Source: an uncultured Clostridia bacterium (GTDB lineage: Bacteria; Bacillota; Clostridia; TANB77; CAG-508). Taken from it: DNA of 37,193 nucleotides. Every line of letters starts with the position of its first letter. Position 1 is the first letter of the stretch. The stretch lies in assembly GCA_944388745.1 (NCBI GenBank), contig CALXJZ010000011.1, positions 1 to 37,193 on the forward strand, given 5' to 3'. Below, piece by piece: positions 19,753-27,390 of this stretch. The notes beneath the pieces are model-generated. The model was not told the origin of the DNA. It made no database searches and worked only from the letters and a program-made list of their open reading frames with translations. The position numbers were made by a program, and so were the translations under genes.

Positions 19753-20190
19753 CTAATTTGAATTCTGTAAAGAATGTTGTATATTTACTATTCCTTGTTG
19801 TGTGCTTTCCATATATCCACATTCAAAAATTATACAAATTATTAATACTATTATCCACAAAATTATTCTATTTCTAATTTGATTTTTTCCTAAATCTCCA
19901 TTTTTTGCTTTTTCTAGTATTTTTGCTAGTTGTGGCATAATTATAATTCCATTAATTCCTGTAAAAATTGCTACTAATACATTTCTAATTAGCTGTGTTT
20001 GTCCTTGATGCTGATATTGTATATTTCTTGTAGATATATTGAATGTAATTAGGGTTATTATAAATAGAATTAGTAATCCAACTATGATAAATATTACTTT
20101 TTGGCTTTTCTCGATTTCTCCAAGACTTTTCCAAGTCCAAGCTATGTTTATAAAGTATATAATTAATGCAATTACAATTATAAATGCCAT
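19753..20190 (-). CDS. Hypothetical four-helix membrane protein
   Basis: A 145-residue hydrophobic protein, not recognised. Four predicted transmembrane segments lie at about residues 3-20, 30-50, 68-88 and 108-126, with a QYQHQGQTQ loop and a basic KILEKAKNGDLGKNQIRNR loop. It lies between mutL and miaA on the same strand, but a 128-base structured repeat separates it from mutL. Co-transcription is likely, but no shared function follows. Confidence 0.65.
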   Translation of the reverse strand: MAFIIVIALIIYFINIAWTWKSLGEIEKSQKVIFIIVGLLILFIITLITFNISTRNIQYQHQGQTQLIRNVLVAIFTGINGIIIMPQLAKILEKAKNGDLGKNQIRNRIILWIIVLIICIIFECGYMESTQQGIVNIQHSLQNSN

Positions 20191-20220
20191 GTTTTTTCAT
20201 TCCTTTCTTTAAGTTCTTTC

Positions 20221-20348
20221 CTGGTTGGAAAAGAATTAAATTTTGGCTAGAAAAACAAGTTTGAAATTTATGAGGCGTACTATCTGTACGTTGATTAAAT
20301 TTCAAATGAAGTTTGACGACGCCAAAATTGTAATTATTTTTCAACCAG
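20221..20348. repeat. Structured palindromic element, copy 3 (GTACGT family)
   Basis: The longest copy: outer arms CTGGTTG (20221-20227) and CAACCAG (20342-20348), then TTTTGGC/GCCAAAA, TTTGAAATTTA/TAAATTTCAAA and GGCGTAC/GTACGTT around a TATCT loop. The unpaired 3' strand TGAAGTTTGACGAC parallels copies 1 and 2. It ends exactly at the base before the mutL stop codon. Confidence 0.88.
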
Positions 20349-22733
20349 CTATTTTCTAGCAAATTTTCTTTCTATATCATACCTAGTCATTTTGATTACT
20401 GTTGGCCTTCCATGTGGGCATGTAAATGGATTTGGTAATTGTAATAACTTGTCCATTAAACTTTCCACTTCTTCTCTGGTTAATGCCATATTTGCTTTTA
20501 CTGCTGCTTTACATGCTACTGTTGCAATAAATTTTTCTTCTTTTTCTTGTTTTGCTGTTCTTGCAACTGTATTAATTTCATCTAGTGTTTCTAAGAATAA
20601 TTCTTTTGTATCTAAATCTATACATACTGTTGGTACTCCTGTTAGTTTAATTGTATTTTCTCCAAATTCTTCTAAACTAAACCCTGCTTGTTCAAACATC
20701 TTCATATTGTCTTTTGCTATATCCATTTCTTTGTGTGTTAGTGTTATTATGTCTGGTAATAGTAACATTTGTGAATCTTTGTTAGTTTCACTATAATAAT
20801 TTTTCTTTACTTTTTCATACATTATTCTCTCATGTGCTGCGTGTTGGTCCAAAATGTACATTTCATTTCCTATTTCAAGTATTATATATGTTTTGAATAC
20901 TATTCCGATAAATTTATATGTTGGTTTTTTGAATTCTTCTGTTTGGTCAAATACTGATAAATTGTCTTTTACTATGTCTATTGCACTCATTTTTGATTCT
21001 TGTTTTGCTTTTTCTTTTTCTTCTGCTGTTTCTTCTGTTATTGGTTCTCTTCCAAACATTTTTGCATACATTTCGTTGAAATCATCTGATACAACTTGTG
21101 GATTGTCATTTAACTCTTGCATTTTTTGTTTTATTTCAGTGAATTCTTTTTGAACTTCTTCGTCTTTTATTTCTTCAATTGCTTTATGAGCATCTGCAAC
21201 TGGTTCTGTTTGTTGTTCTTTCTTTTCTTCTTCAATCTCTTCCTTGTTTTCTATATTTTCATTATTATTTTCATCATAGTTTCTATTTACATTTTCTTTA
21301 CCTAGTTTATATTCTTCACTGTTATCCATTAAAGTTGCTGGAACAATATTTTTTTCTTGTAATTCTTGTTCAATTTTTTCTTTCATTTTCTTTAGTTGTG
21401 TTAATACATCAGATGTATCTAATGGTTTTGTGTAGTCAATTTTGCTACTTGTGTTTTGTGAATCTGTTTTTTCTTCTGATTTTTCTGTTAAAGTATCTGT
21501 TTCTTCTATATTTCCATTTTTGCTTCTAAATACATCTTCAATTATATTAGTTTTTAATTTACTTTCTTCATCTGTATATTCTTCAATTTGTTTTTCATTT
21601 TGCTTTCTGAAAGAAAATAGTCCACCTTGTTGTTGATTTTCTTTTTTAGATTCTCTTAAGTTTTTTAATCTTTCATCAAAACTTAATGCTCTCTTATTTA
21701 TTGCTGTGCTTATTTCTTCTGATTTTGAAGTGTCTGCAACTAATTCACTTTTTAGTAGTGTATCTTTAATTGAATGATAAATTGCTTGGAATATTTTGCT
21801 TTCTTCTTCAAACCTAACTTCTAATTTTGCTGGATGTACATTAACATCAACTTTTGCAGGATTCATTTCTATATTTAATACCACAAACCCAAATTTTCCT
21901 ATTGGTATTAACCCTTTATAGCTTTGTTCTGTTGCAGCTGTTAAGGTTTTGTCTTTGATATATCTTTTATTTACAAAGAATAGTTGATTAGAACGGTTAG
22001 ACCTTGCTATTTCTGGTTTTCCTATCACTCCTGTTACATGTATATCTTCATATTTGTAGTCTACATCTAATATTGCATTTGCTACATCTTTTCCATAGAT
22101 ACTGTATATTACACTTTTCATGTCACCATTGCCATTTGTTTGTATTACTGTTTTTCCTGTGTTTATTAATTTTATTGCTATATGTGGATTTACTAAAGCG
22201 ATTCTTGTTATTGCATCTTCAATATATCCTGCTTCTGTGTAATCTTTTTTTAAGAATTTGTATCTTACTGGTGTATTGAAAAATAGGTTTCTTACTGTGA
22301 TTGATGTTCCTACTTGACAAGCTGTTTCTTCTTTTTCTAGCACATCTCCTGCTTGTACTACTATTTTATATCCTACATCTTGTTCTTTTGTTTTCGATAT
22401 CATTTCTACATTTGCTATTGCTGCTATACTTGCTAATGCCTCACCTCTAAACCCCATTGATGTTACTGTGTCTAAATCATCTGCACTTCTGATTTTGCTT
22501 GTTGCATGTCTTTCAAATGCTATTTCTAAGTCATCTTGCGCTATTCCTTTTCCATTGTCTGTTACTTTTATGTATGATATTCCTCCGTTTTTTATTTCTA
22601 CTGTTATGTTTGTTGCTCCTGCATCTATTGAGTTTTCTACCATTTCTTTTATTACAGATGCTGGTCTTTCTATTACTTCTCCTGCAGCTATTTTGTTTAT
22701 TGTTAGTTCATCTAGTAATACTATATTTCCCAT
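20349..22733 (-). CDS. mutL: DNA mismatch repair protein MutL (endonuclease type)
   Basis: Matchmaker and nicking enzyme of mismatch repair. The 794 residues comprise a GHKL ATPase domain (NKIAAGEVIERPASVIKE, DNGKGI, GFRGEALASI), a transducer domain (LFFNTPVRYKFLK) and a long low-complexity acidic linker (about 350-590). The C-terminal dimerisation/endonuclease domain has DQHAAHERI...E near residue 626, ACKAAVKA and CPHGRP near 770. These metal-site motifs mark MutL with nicking activity. No mutS lies in the window, unlike the common mutS-mutL order. A GTGGAGG site precedes the ATG. Confidence 0.96.
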   Translation of the reverse strand: MGNIVLLDELTINKIAAGEVIERPASVIKEMVENSIDAGATNITVEIKNGGISYIKVTDNGKGIAQDDLEIAFERHATSKIRSADDLDTVTSMGFRGEALASIAAIANVEMISKTKEQDVGYKIVVQAGDVLEKEETACQVGTSITVRNLFFNTPVRYKFLKKDYTEAGYIEDAITRIALVNPHIAIKLINTGKTVIQTNGNGDMKSVIYSIYGKDVANAILDVDYKYEDIHVTGVIGKPEIARSNRSNQLFFVNKRYIKDKTLTAATEQSYKGLIPIGKFGFVVLNIEMNPAKVDVNVHPAKLEVRFEEESKIFQAIYHSIKDTLLKSELVADTSKSEEISTAINKRALSFDERLKNLRESKKENQQQGGLFSFRKQNEKQIEEYTDEESKLKTNIIEDVFRSKNGNIEETDTLTEKSEEKTDSQNTSSKIDYTKPLDTSDVLTQLKKMKEKIEQELQEKNIVPATLMDNSEEYKLGKENVNRNYDENNNENIENKEEIEEEKKEQQTEPVADAHKAIEEIKDEEVQKEFTEIKQKMQELNDNPQVVSDDFNEMYAKMFGREPITEETAEEKEKAKQESKMSAIDIVKDNLSVFDQTEEFKKPTYKFIGIVFKTYIILEIGNEMYILDQHAAHERIMYEKVKKNYYSETNKDSQMLLLPDIITLTHKEMDIAKDNMKMFEQAGFSLEEFGENTIKLTGVPTVCIDLDTKELFLETLDEINTVARTAKQEKEEKFIATVACKAAVKANMALTREEVESLMDKLLQLPNPFTCPHGRPTVIKMTRYDIERKFARK

Positions 22734-22772
22734 TTATTTTTCCTCCACTTTTTCTTCTTCCATTTGATGCAT

Positions 22773-22781
22773 ATTATATCA
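22773..22781 (-). promoter_or_regulatory. Extended -10 promoter candidate for mutL
   Basis: Minus strand TGATATAAT, i.e. a TATAAT at 22773-22778 with the TG of an extended -10. No convincing -35 is present. It lies about 40 bases upstream of the mutL ATG. Confidence 0.4.
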
Positions 22782-22849
22782 TTAGTTTTTTGTTTTTTGT
22801 ATAGTTTTTTAGTAATTTTTTTATTTTACTTAACTTTATTTTTGTCTCA

Positions 22850-22878
22850 AAAAGGCATCCATGCATAGGATGCCCTTT
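22850..22878 (-). terminator. Rho-independent terminator after the small basic gene
   Basis: GGCATCC/GGATGCC stem (22854-22860, 22868-22874) around ATGCATA, flanked by AAAA/CCTTT and ending in TTTTTG on the minus strand. A perfect 18-base palindrome TTCCTAGTATACTAGGAA lies beside it at 22883-22900. Confidence 0.75.
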
Positions 22879-22919
22879 GATGTTCCTAGTATACTAGGAA
22901 TTTGGGGTGCTGCTCTTTT

Positions 22920-23102
22920 TTACCTCTCGTCAAAATATTTCCAGCCAAATGTACGGCTGTAGTCTTGTGTCGGTGCATCATAATAATTCCTCCTTTTTGC
23001 TGGTAATTTAATACCTTCTCCTGAAGAGTGTAGACCACCGCTTCTCGCTCCTGCTTTTGGCAGTTCTTTTTCTTTGTGCATTCGTTGTTTCCTTATTTTC
23101 AT
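22920..23102 (-). CDS. Small basic protein of unknown function
   Basis: About 60 residues, not recognised. It starts MKIRKQRMHKEKELPKAG, has a glycine/serine-rich middle, and ends in the aromatic YSRTFGWKYFDER. I choose the ATG at 23100-23102 because GAAGGAGG is five bases upstream; a longer reading from 23141 has no ribosome site. It has its own terminator and a TATAAT -10 at 23157-23162, so it is a stand-alone, well-equipped small gene. The high lysine/arginine content allows nucleic acid or ribosome binding, but this is a guess. Confidence 0.6.
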   Translation of the reverse strand: MKIRKQRMHKEKELPKAGARSGGLHSSGEGIKLPAKRRNYYDAPTQDYSRTFGWKYFDER

Positions 23103-23186
23103 TTTACCTCCTTCGCACCCCCTTAAACTTGAGTTATACATTGATAACTTTAGAATATTATATCACAATTGTTAATTTTTTAAAAC

Positions 23187-23225
23187 AGTCAATATATTGA
23201 CTTTATTTTTTGTGTAACATATAAT
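23187..23225 (+). promoter_or_regulatory. Consensus sigma-A promoter with a palindrome over the -35
   Basis: TTGACT (23197-23202), a 17-base spacer and TATAAT (23220-23225), for the plus-strand peptide gene at 23249. The -35 is inside a perfect 16-base palindrome, AGTCAATATATTGACT (23187-23202), which could be an operator or a shared site with the divergent gene at 23102. Confidence 0.7.
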
Positions 23226-23248
23226 TTTGGAAAAAGGGGGAATATATA

Positions 23249-23437
23249 ATGAATAAATTAAGTAAAATACTATTAGCTTTTGTTGTTTTGCTTACAATTG
23301 CATTAATAACCATGACAATCCTATTTTTCAATATGAAAAATGTTGCTCGTGATAATTTTTCTATGTATGAATCACAAAAACAATTGTCAATTTTTTTAGA
23401 AGAACAACTAGAAGAATATCAACAAGAACAAGAATAA
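23249..23437 (+). CDS. Small single-pass membrane peptide
   Basis: 62 residues, not recognised. One transmembrane helix (about residues 7-28, LLAFVVLLTIALITMTILFF) is followed by a short polar tail that ends in a glutamate/glutamine-rich helix (FLEEQLEEYQQEQE). It has a consensus promoter, an AAAGGGGG ribosome site and a terminator of its own, so it is a genuine monocistronic gene and one of few on the plus strand. Membrane-bound regulatory peptides have this shape, but no function can be assigned. Confidence 0.7.
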   Translation: MNKLSKILLAFVVLLTIALITMTILFFNMKNVARDNFSMYESQKQLSIFLEEQLEEYQQEQE

Positions 23438-23458
23438 AAATATGAATAAAAACAAAAA

Positions 23459-23490
23459 AATTCAGCTCTCAACGAACTGGATTTTTTTAG
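23459..23490 (+). terminator. Terminator of the small membrane peptide gene
   Basis: AATTCAG/CTGGATT stem (one G-T pair) followed by T7 on the plus strand, about 25 bases after the stop codon. Confidence 0.65.
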
Positions 23491-23515
23491 TTTTTATAAT
23501 TTTCTATAATTTTTG

Positions 23516-23531
23516 TTCCGTCCCTAAATCA
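23516..23531. repeat. Fragment of GGGAC-type repeat at the end of the SecF-like gene
   Basis: Minus strand GATTTAGGGACGGAAC directly follows, and overlaps, the TGA stop codon at 23532-23534. The same GATTTAGGGACGG module forms an outer arm of the repeats near 5530 and 12080. Confidence 0.5.
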
Positions 23532-24197
23532 TCATTTATCTTTTTTCTTTTCTTCTTTATTTTCTTCCAATCTTTTTTCAAATCTTGCTGTTAATCCAAC
23601 CATTGTTAGTAGATATACTGCAAGTACCATTGGAATAGTCAACCTACCAAATGGAATTCTAGTAATTGCAATTATACTTATTAGTGTTGCTTGTGATACT
23701 AGATTAATTCCAATTGTTTTAGCTATTATTTTAATACTTCCCAATTTGTGATAACGTATTGCCATATATGCTAAGATAATTATTGTTGCAATTGCAAATG
23801 GCCATGCATATGGTTTAACAATATCTCTTGCTCTTGTGTGTGGTATATTTTCTATTTCTGTACTATCTGCAGATAATTCGGTTCCATATTTTTCGTTTAT
23901 TTTTGTTATCAAGTTTGATTTTTCTTCATCTGTAATTTCACTTGCTGTTATACTCACACTATCTTCAAATACTTCTACTTTTTGTATTATTACTTGTTTT
24001 CCTGGCATTACTTCATCTGTTATTGCTTTTATATCATTTATTTCAAATTCTTGTTCTATATATAATTCAACTTTTTGTGATTTTTCATATTTTAAATCAA
24101 AATTAAATCCTTTTGTTGCTATTACTATAATTCCAGCAATTATAATTATTGCTATTATTATGCTTAAAATTTTTGCTTTTTTACTTATATTTTTCAT
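23532..24197 (-). CDS. secF: Divergent, shortened SecF-like protein
   Basis: Protein-export accessory membrane protein candidate, 221 residues. A transmembrane helix (about 8-28) is followed by a position matching the SecF DFTGG region (FNFDLKYEKSQKVELYI) and a periplasmic domain with ITDEVMPGKQVIIQKVE. Three or four C-terminal helices and a basic tail follow. Normal SecF is about 300 residues with six helices and a conserved acidic FDRIRE segment near TM4-5, and I do not see that motif. It lies 63 bases downstream of the SecD-like gene, which supports the pairing. Assignment rests on context and weak motifs. Confidence 0.6.
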   Translation of the reverse strand: MKNISKKAKILSIIIAIIIIAGIIVIATKGFNFDLKYEKSQKVELYIEQEFEINDIKAITDEVMPGKQVIIQKVEVFEDSVSITASEITDEEKSNLITKINEKYGTELSADSTEIENIPHTRARDIVKPYAWPFAIATIIILAYMAIRYHKLGSIKIIAKTIGINLVSQATLISIIAITRIPFGRLTIPMVLAVYLLTMVGLTARFEKRLEENKEEKKKDK

Positions 24198-24260
24198 CTA
24201 TATATCATTCCTTCCTTTGACAATTGTTTTACTGTTAGCTTTATTTAGTTTTGTTAAATG

Positions 24261-25730
24261 CTAATCTTTTTTTGCTTTTAATTTTAATAAGTTATTTGTA
24301 AATATTACATTATATGCTGCTATTAAAGCAATTCCCCAAATCATTACCATTCCAAAACTACTAATAGGTGTCCATTGTACAAAAGAAAATGCAATTACCA
24401 TTATTATTACTGGTATTATTCTTATGAAGAACTCTTTATATGTTTCTTTATTTGCTTTGATTACTTCTTCTTTTGATAGGTCTTTTCTATTGTCTTTTAA
24501 TTTATTTAAGAATTTATTTACAAAGATGTAGTTTAATATTAATACTATTGCAATTCCGAATATTCCTTCCATTGATAAAACAACATTTGCATATCTTATG
24601 ATTAATAATAGAATTGACATTAAGCCTACATAGCTAAATGCTCCTAGTAATCCTAATGTTCTATATCTAATTATTAATACTATTAGTGCTACCCCTACAA
24701 TTCCAAGCATTATATAACTTGCTATTTGTAATTGGTTTTGTGTTATATCTGATTCGATAAATTCATTTGTGTCTACTTCATATCTAACTGGCATATTTCC
24801 TGTATCTAGTACTACTGCCATGTTTGATGCTTGATTTATATATCCATTTAATGTATCTGTATCTGTTGTTGAATATCCAATTGATAGTTGTAATCTTCCT
24901 GTTCTGATTGGCTCATCAAAACTTGTTGTCATTATTTCTTCACCATCAATTTTCATTGTTATTGTTTTTTCTGTTGTATCATCTGAACTTGTATCTTCTG
25001 ATATTTCATCTGTTGTTGCATTTTCGTCAGTTGTATTAGTATCTTCTGATGTTTTGTTTGTATCTTCTGTTGTTGCTGTATAGTTTGTACTAATCTCTTC
25101 TAATTTACTTGTTCCTTCTTTTGTGAATTCAATATTTAGATATACCATTGTTCCTGAACTTGTTGCAGGACTTGAATCTGCTCCATACATTACATTTGCT
25201 AGTTTTATATCACTGTTATCCATTAAAACTTCTTGTGTTTGGCTATCCACTATTTCAAATTTACCTGTTGTTGCTAAATTACTTACAATACTGTCTGTAT
25301 CATCGTTTTCAGTAATTTCTACTATGATATCTCCTGTTTCTTCATCTAGTCTTGTAATATAGTTTGATATTCCAAGTTCATTGAATCTTTTTTCTATTAT
25401 TTCTTTTGATTTTTTATAATTATCAACTGTTTTTACATCATCACTGTTATATGGTGTTTCTTCCTTTGTGTAACCATTTGCAGTTATTTCATCATCTGTT
25501 AAATTTTCACTATCTTCTACAACATTTCCTTCAGAATCTTTAACAGTCGTTTCACTTCCATTACTTACAATTAATCTAACTACTCTACTTCCTGCTAAAT
25601 CCATTGCATAAGAATAATCTCTTACTTGATTTTCCATTCTATTTTGCACTTGTGTATATATTCCAAAAAATGCAACCATTGTGATTAATATTATTAATAG
25701 TATTATTGTTAGTATTTTAATTTTTTTCAT
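24261..25730 (-). CDS. secD: Divergent SecD-like protein lacking the proton-relay aspartate motif
   Basis: Protein-export RND-like subunit, about 489 residues. An N-terminal helix is followed by AMDLAGSRVVRL in place of the usual GLDLxGG. The P1 domain (KKSKEIIEKRFNELG, VEITEND) follows, then a Thr/Asp/Glu-rich insert near residues 240-275 and the GRLQLSIGYST segment. The C-terminal five-helix region aligns, but the usual DANVLIxER at TM4 reads LNYIFVNKFLN, so the essential aspartate is gone. I start at the ATG at 25728-25730, with AAAGGA nine bases upstream; a longer reading to 25808 would translate a repeat remnant. Confidence 0.75.
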   Translation of the reverse strand: MKKIKILTIILLIILITMVAFFGIYTQVQNRMENQVRDYSYAMDLAGSRVVRLIVSNGSETTVKDSEGNVVEDSENLTDDEITANGYTKEETPYNSDDVKTVDNYKKSKEIIEKRFNELGISNYITRLDEETGDIIVEITENDDTDSIVSNLATTGKFEIVDSQTQEVLMDNSDIKLANVMYGADSSPATSSGTMVYLNIEFTKEGTSKLEEISTNYTATTEDTNKTSEDTNTTDENATTDEISEDTSSDDTTEKTITMKIDGEEIMTTSFDEPIRTGRLQLSIGYSTTDTDTLNGYINQASNMAVVLDTGNMPVRYEVDTNEFIESDITQNQLQIASYIMLGIVGVALIVLIIRYRTLGLLGAFSYVGLMSILLLIIRYANVVLSMEGIFGIAIVLILNYIFVNKFLNKLKDNRKDLSKEEVIKANKETYKEFFIRIIPVIIMVIAFSFVQWTPISSFGMVMIWGIALIAAYNVIFTNNLLKLKAKKD

Positions 25731-25757
25731 CTTTCCCATTCCTTTCTCAAACACCTT

Positions 25758-25784
25758 GTCAAAACTGTAATTATTTTTCAACCG
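25758..25784. repeat. Remnant of the GTACGT-family repeat
   Basis: CAAAACTGTAATTATTTTTC and the following AACCG match the right arm of copy 3 (20326-20346) almost base for base. The rest of the element is missing. It lies between the HD gene and secD. Confidence 0.55.
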
Positions 25785-25788
25785 AAAA

Positions 25789-26449
25789 TTATAATAATTT
25801 TGTCCCATTAATTACTAATTCAAACCATATTTTTAGATATTTCGCTGCATATTTACTCATCATTGTTCTATCCATAAATATTTCAAAATAATCTAATACT
25901 GGGCATAATTTTGTATCTATTGTTAAATTTAATATTACTTTTCTTTCTTCTTCATTTACTTCTAAATCAGCATCTGTAACTGCATAATTTACTCTATCAT
26001 GTATGTCAAATGTTGATAAATTGGTGTTTGTAACCCTATTTCTGTGCACATCTGATTTGTCTGCTAGTATTAATGCTGCTGATATGTCACTAATTGCTGT
26101 GCCTGTGTTTTCATCATGATTTCCTATTGCCATCATAATTTCTGTTCTTTCTTCTACAGGCATTCCCATATCTTTTAAAATGCTATATGCCAAAATTGCT
26201 CCACTATGTGCATGGTCTACCCTATTTACACAGTTCCCAATATCGTGCATATATCCTGCTATTTTTGCAAGTTCTACAGTTCTTTCTGGATATCCGTAGT
26301 TTTTCTAAGATTTCGCCTGTCCTTTCTGATACTATTGCTATATGTCTATGACTATGTTCAGTATATCCTAAGCTGTCTAATTGTTTTTGTGCGCCTTTTA
26401 TTAAGGCTTCCACTTCTTCGTTTTTTATAACGTCTTCTAATGTTATCAT
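25789..26449 (-). CDS. HD-domain phosphohydrolase, interrupted by a +1 frameshift at CGG
   Basis: A metal-dependent phosphohydrolase, substrate unknown. It would be 219 residues when read through. The first 51 codons end ...GEILEKL (CTA), and an in-frame CGG (26294-26296) follows. Skipping its C at 26296 gives GGA-TAT-CCA, so the protein continues L-GYPERTVELAKIAG and then YMHDIG, which is the HD motif. The remaining metal ligands follow: GNHDENTG, and the Asp of ADKSD. Without the shift the reading hits a stop before the HD motif is reached. AAAGGAGG precedes the ATG. Same shift site type as rsmD and the gene at 27391. Confidence 0.88.
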
Positions 26450-26509
26450 CTTTTGTCCTCCTTTTGTCTTTTTAGATTTTATATTAAATCTGGAAAAATA
26501 TCAACTGTT

Positions 26510-26611
26510 TTTGAAAAAAAACTGGTAACTAACTATTTTTAGTTAGTTACCTCCCATAGCAATTACTGGAACTTATATTCCTCCCATAGCAATCTTTATC
26601 AATCACTTCTA
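26510..26611 (-). ncRNA. Candidate small RNA or leader with two GGGAGG repeats
   Basis: A promoter (26617-26645) and a terminator (26524-26551 plus T run) bracket about 100 bases with no credible gene. It contains two copies of ATTGCTATGGGAGG, a short GGAA/TTCC hairpin between them and a strong terminal hairpin. It could be a free small RNA or an attenuating leader of the HD gene that starts about 60 bases beyond the terminator. Confidence 0.5.
26513..26551 (-). terminator. Rho-independent terminator of the candidate small RNA
   Basis: Stem GGTAACTAACT/AGTTAGTTACC (26524-26534, 26541-26551) with a six-base loop, ending in T8 on the minus strand. Confidence 0.85.
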
Positions 26612-26616
26612 TTGCA

Positions 26617-26645
26617 ATGATACTATATTTTATACTAAAAGTCAA
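26617..26645 (-). promoter_or_regulatory. Sigma-A-type promoter for the candidate small RNA / HD gene
   Basis: TTGACT (26640-26645), 17-base spacer and TATCAT (26617-26622) on the minus strand, just after the terminator hairpin of the TasA operon. Confidence 0.65.
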
Positions 26646-26648
26646 TAT

Positions 26649-26687
26649 GAGAGAACTTCCATAAAAACATTTTTACTAAGTTCTCTC
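26649..26687 (-). terminator. Hairpin at the end of the TasA-type operon
   Basis: Ten-base perfect stem GAGAGAACTT/AAGTTCTCTC with a 19-base AT-rich loop, 27 bases downstream of the last operon gene. No long T run, so it may only be a processing or weak termination site. Confidence 0.5.
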
Positions 26688-26713
26688 AAATTTAAATTTC
26701 ATTTTCGTTTTTT

Positions 26714-27346
26714 CTATATCTTTTCTTCTCCTCTTGCTATAATTAAAAAGTTATATTCTTTTAATTCATTTCCATCTTTTGTATCTTGCATATCTCCATT
26801 TTCATTTGTTTCATATTGCCATTGCCATTCAATGGTTATTTCTTTCATTTCTCCTTTCTCTATATTTCCAGTCAAAGTCTCACCTAATGCTTCTAGTGTT
26901 TCATAATATTTATCTCTTCCTTTTTCATTAAACACTAAATTTTTAGGTTTTTGATTTTTGCTTTGAAATATAATTTGATAGTTTAAATTTTCTTGTCCAT
27001 ATAGCTGTATTGAAAATTCTCCTTTTGTTCCTGGATATATAATTCGATTCCAATTTGTTTCATTTGATATGTTTGAAAATAAAGATGTTTCTCTTGTTTC
27101 AGATTTTTTAGTAGATATTATAAACACATTATCTGAATTTGAATTATAAATTTGATTATTTTGATTTTCTTCATTTTCGTTATTGTTTTCACCTATCCCT
27201 TGTGAAGAATAAAAATTTTTGAAAAATATTATATCGTCTTTAAAAAAATTCAAATTGCCTTTTGATAAAAACCAGATTAATATTATAAGAAGAATTATCA
27301 ATATAATTATTATTTTTTTCTTTTTGCTTTTATTTTTTGCTTCCAT
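26714..27346 (-). CDS. TasA/camelysin-like surface protein, second copy
   Basis: A 210-residue single-pass exported protein. A lysine-rich N-terminus and a transmembrane helix (about 11-27) are followed by an Asn-rich spacer and a beta-rich domain. That domain parallels the first TasA-like gene (28385-28966) segment by segment: PGTKGEFSIQL versus PGTEGNFQIIV, LEALGETLTGNIEKGE versus LELGDALSGTINADDE, and WQWQYETNENGD versus WKWNYETGSNP. The two are therefore paralogues, probably minor and major parts of the same surface fibre or layer. The N-terminus is a plain anchor rather than the SipW-type leader. Confidence 0.7.
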   Translation of the reverse strand: MEAKNKSKKKKIIIILIILLIILIWFLSKGNLNFFKDDIIFFKNFYSSQGIGENNNENEENQNNQIYNSNSDNVFIISTKKSETRETSLFSNISNETNWNRIIYPGTKGEFSIQLYGQENLNYQIIFQSKNQKPKNLVFNEKGRDKYYETLEALGETLTGNIEKGEMKEITIEWQWQYETNENGDMQDTKDGNELKEYNFLIIARGEEKI

Positions 27347-27390
27347 TAATTGTTTTCCTTTCTATTTTGTTCCTTTGTTTTACTTTTAAG

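Noticed and set aside
19985..20362. 125-codon minus-strand frame overlapping the small membrane protein and repeat copy 3
   Set aside because: It runs through the repeat and out of frame through the four-helix membrane protein, which has the better hydrophobic pattern and ribosome site.
20349..22733. Loss of mismatch repair because mutS is not beside mutL
   Set aside because: mutS may lie elsewhere; a 37 kb window says nothing about its absence.
26222..26449. HD gene halves as two pseudogenes
   Set aside because: All metal-ligand motifs are intact after a single +1 shift at CGG and no other damage is present, so decay is unlikely; the same pattern recurs in two more genes.
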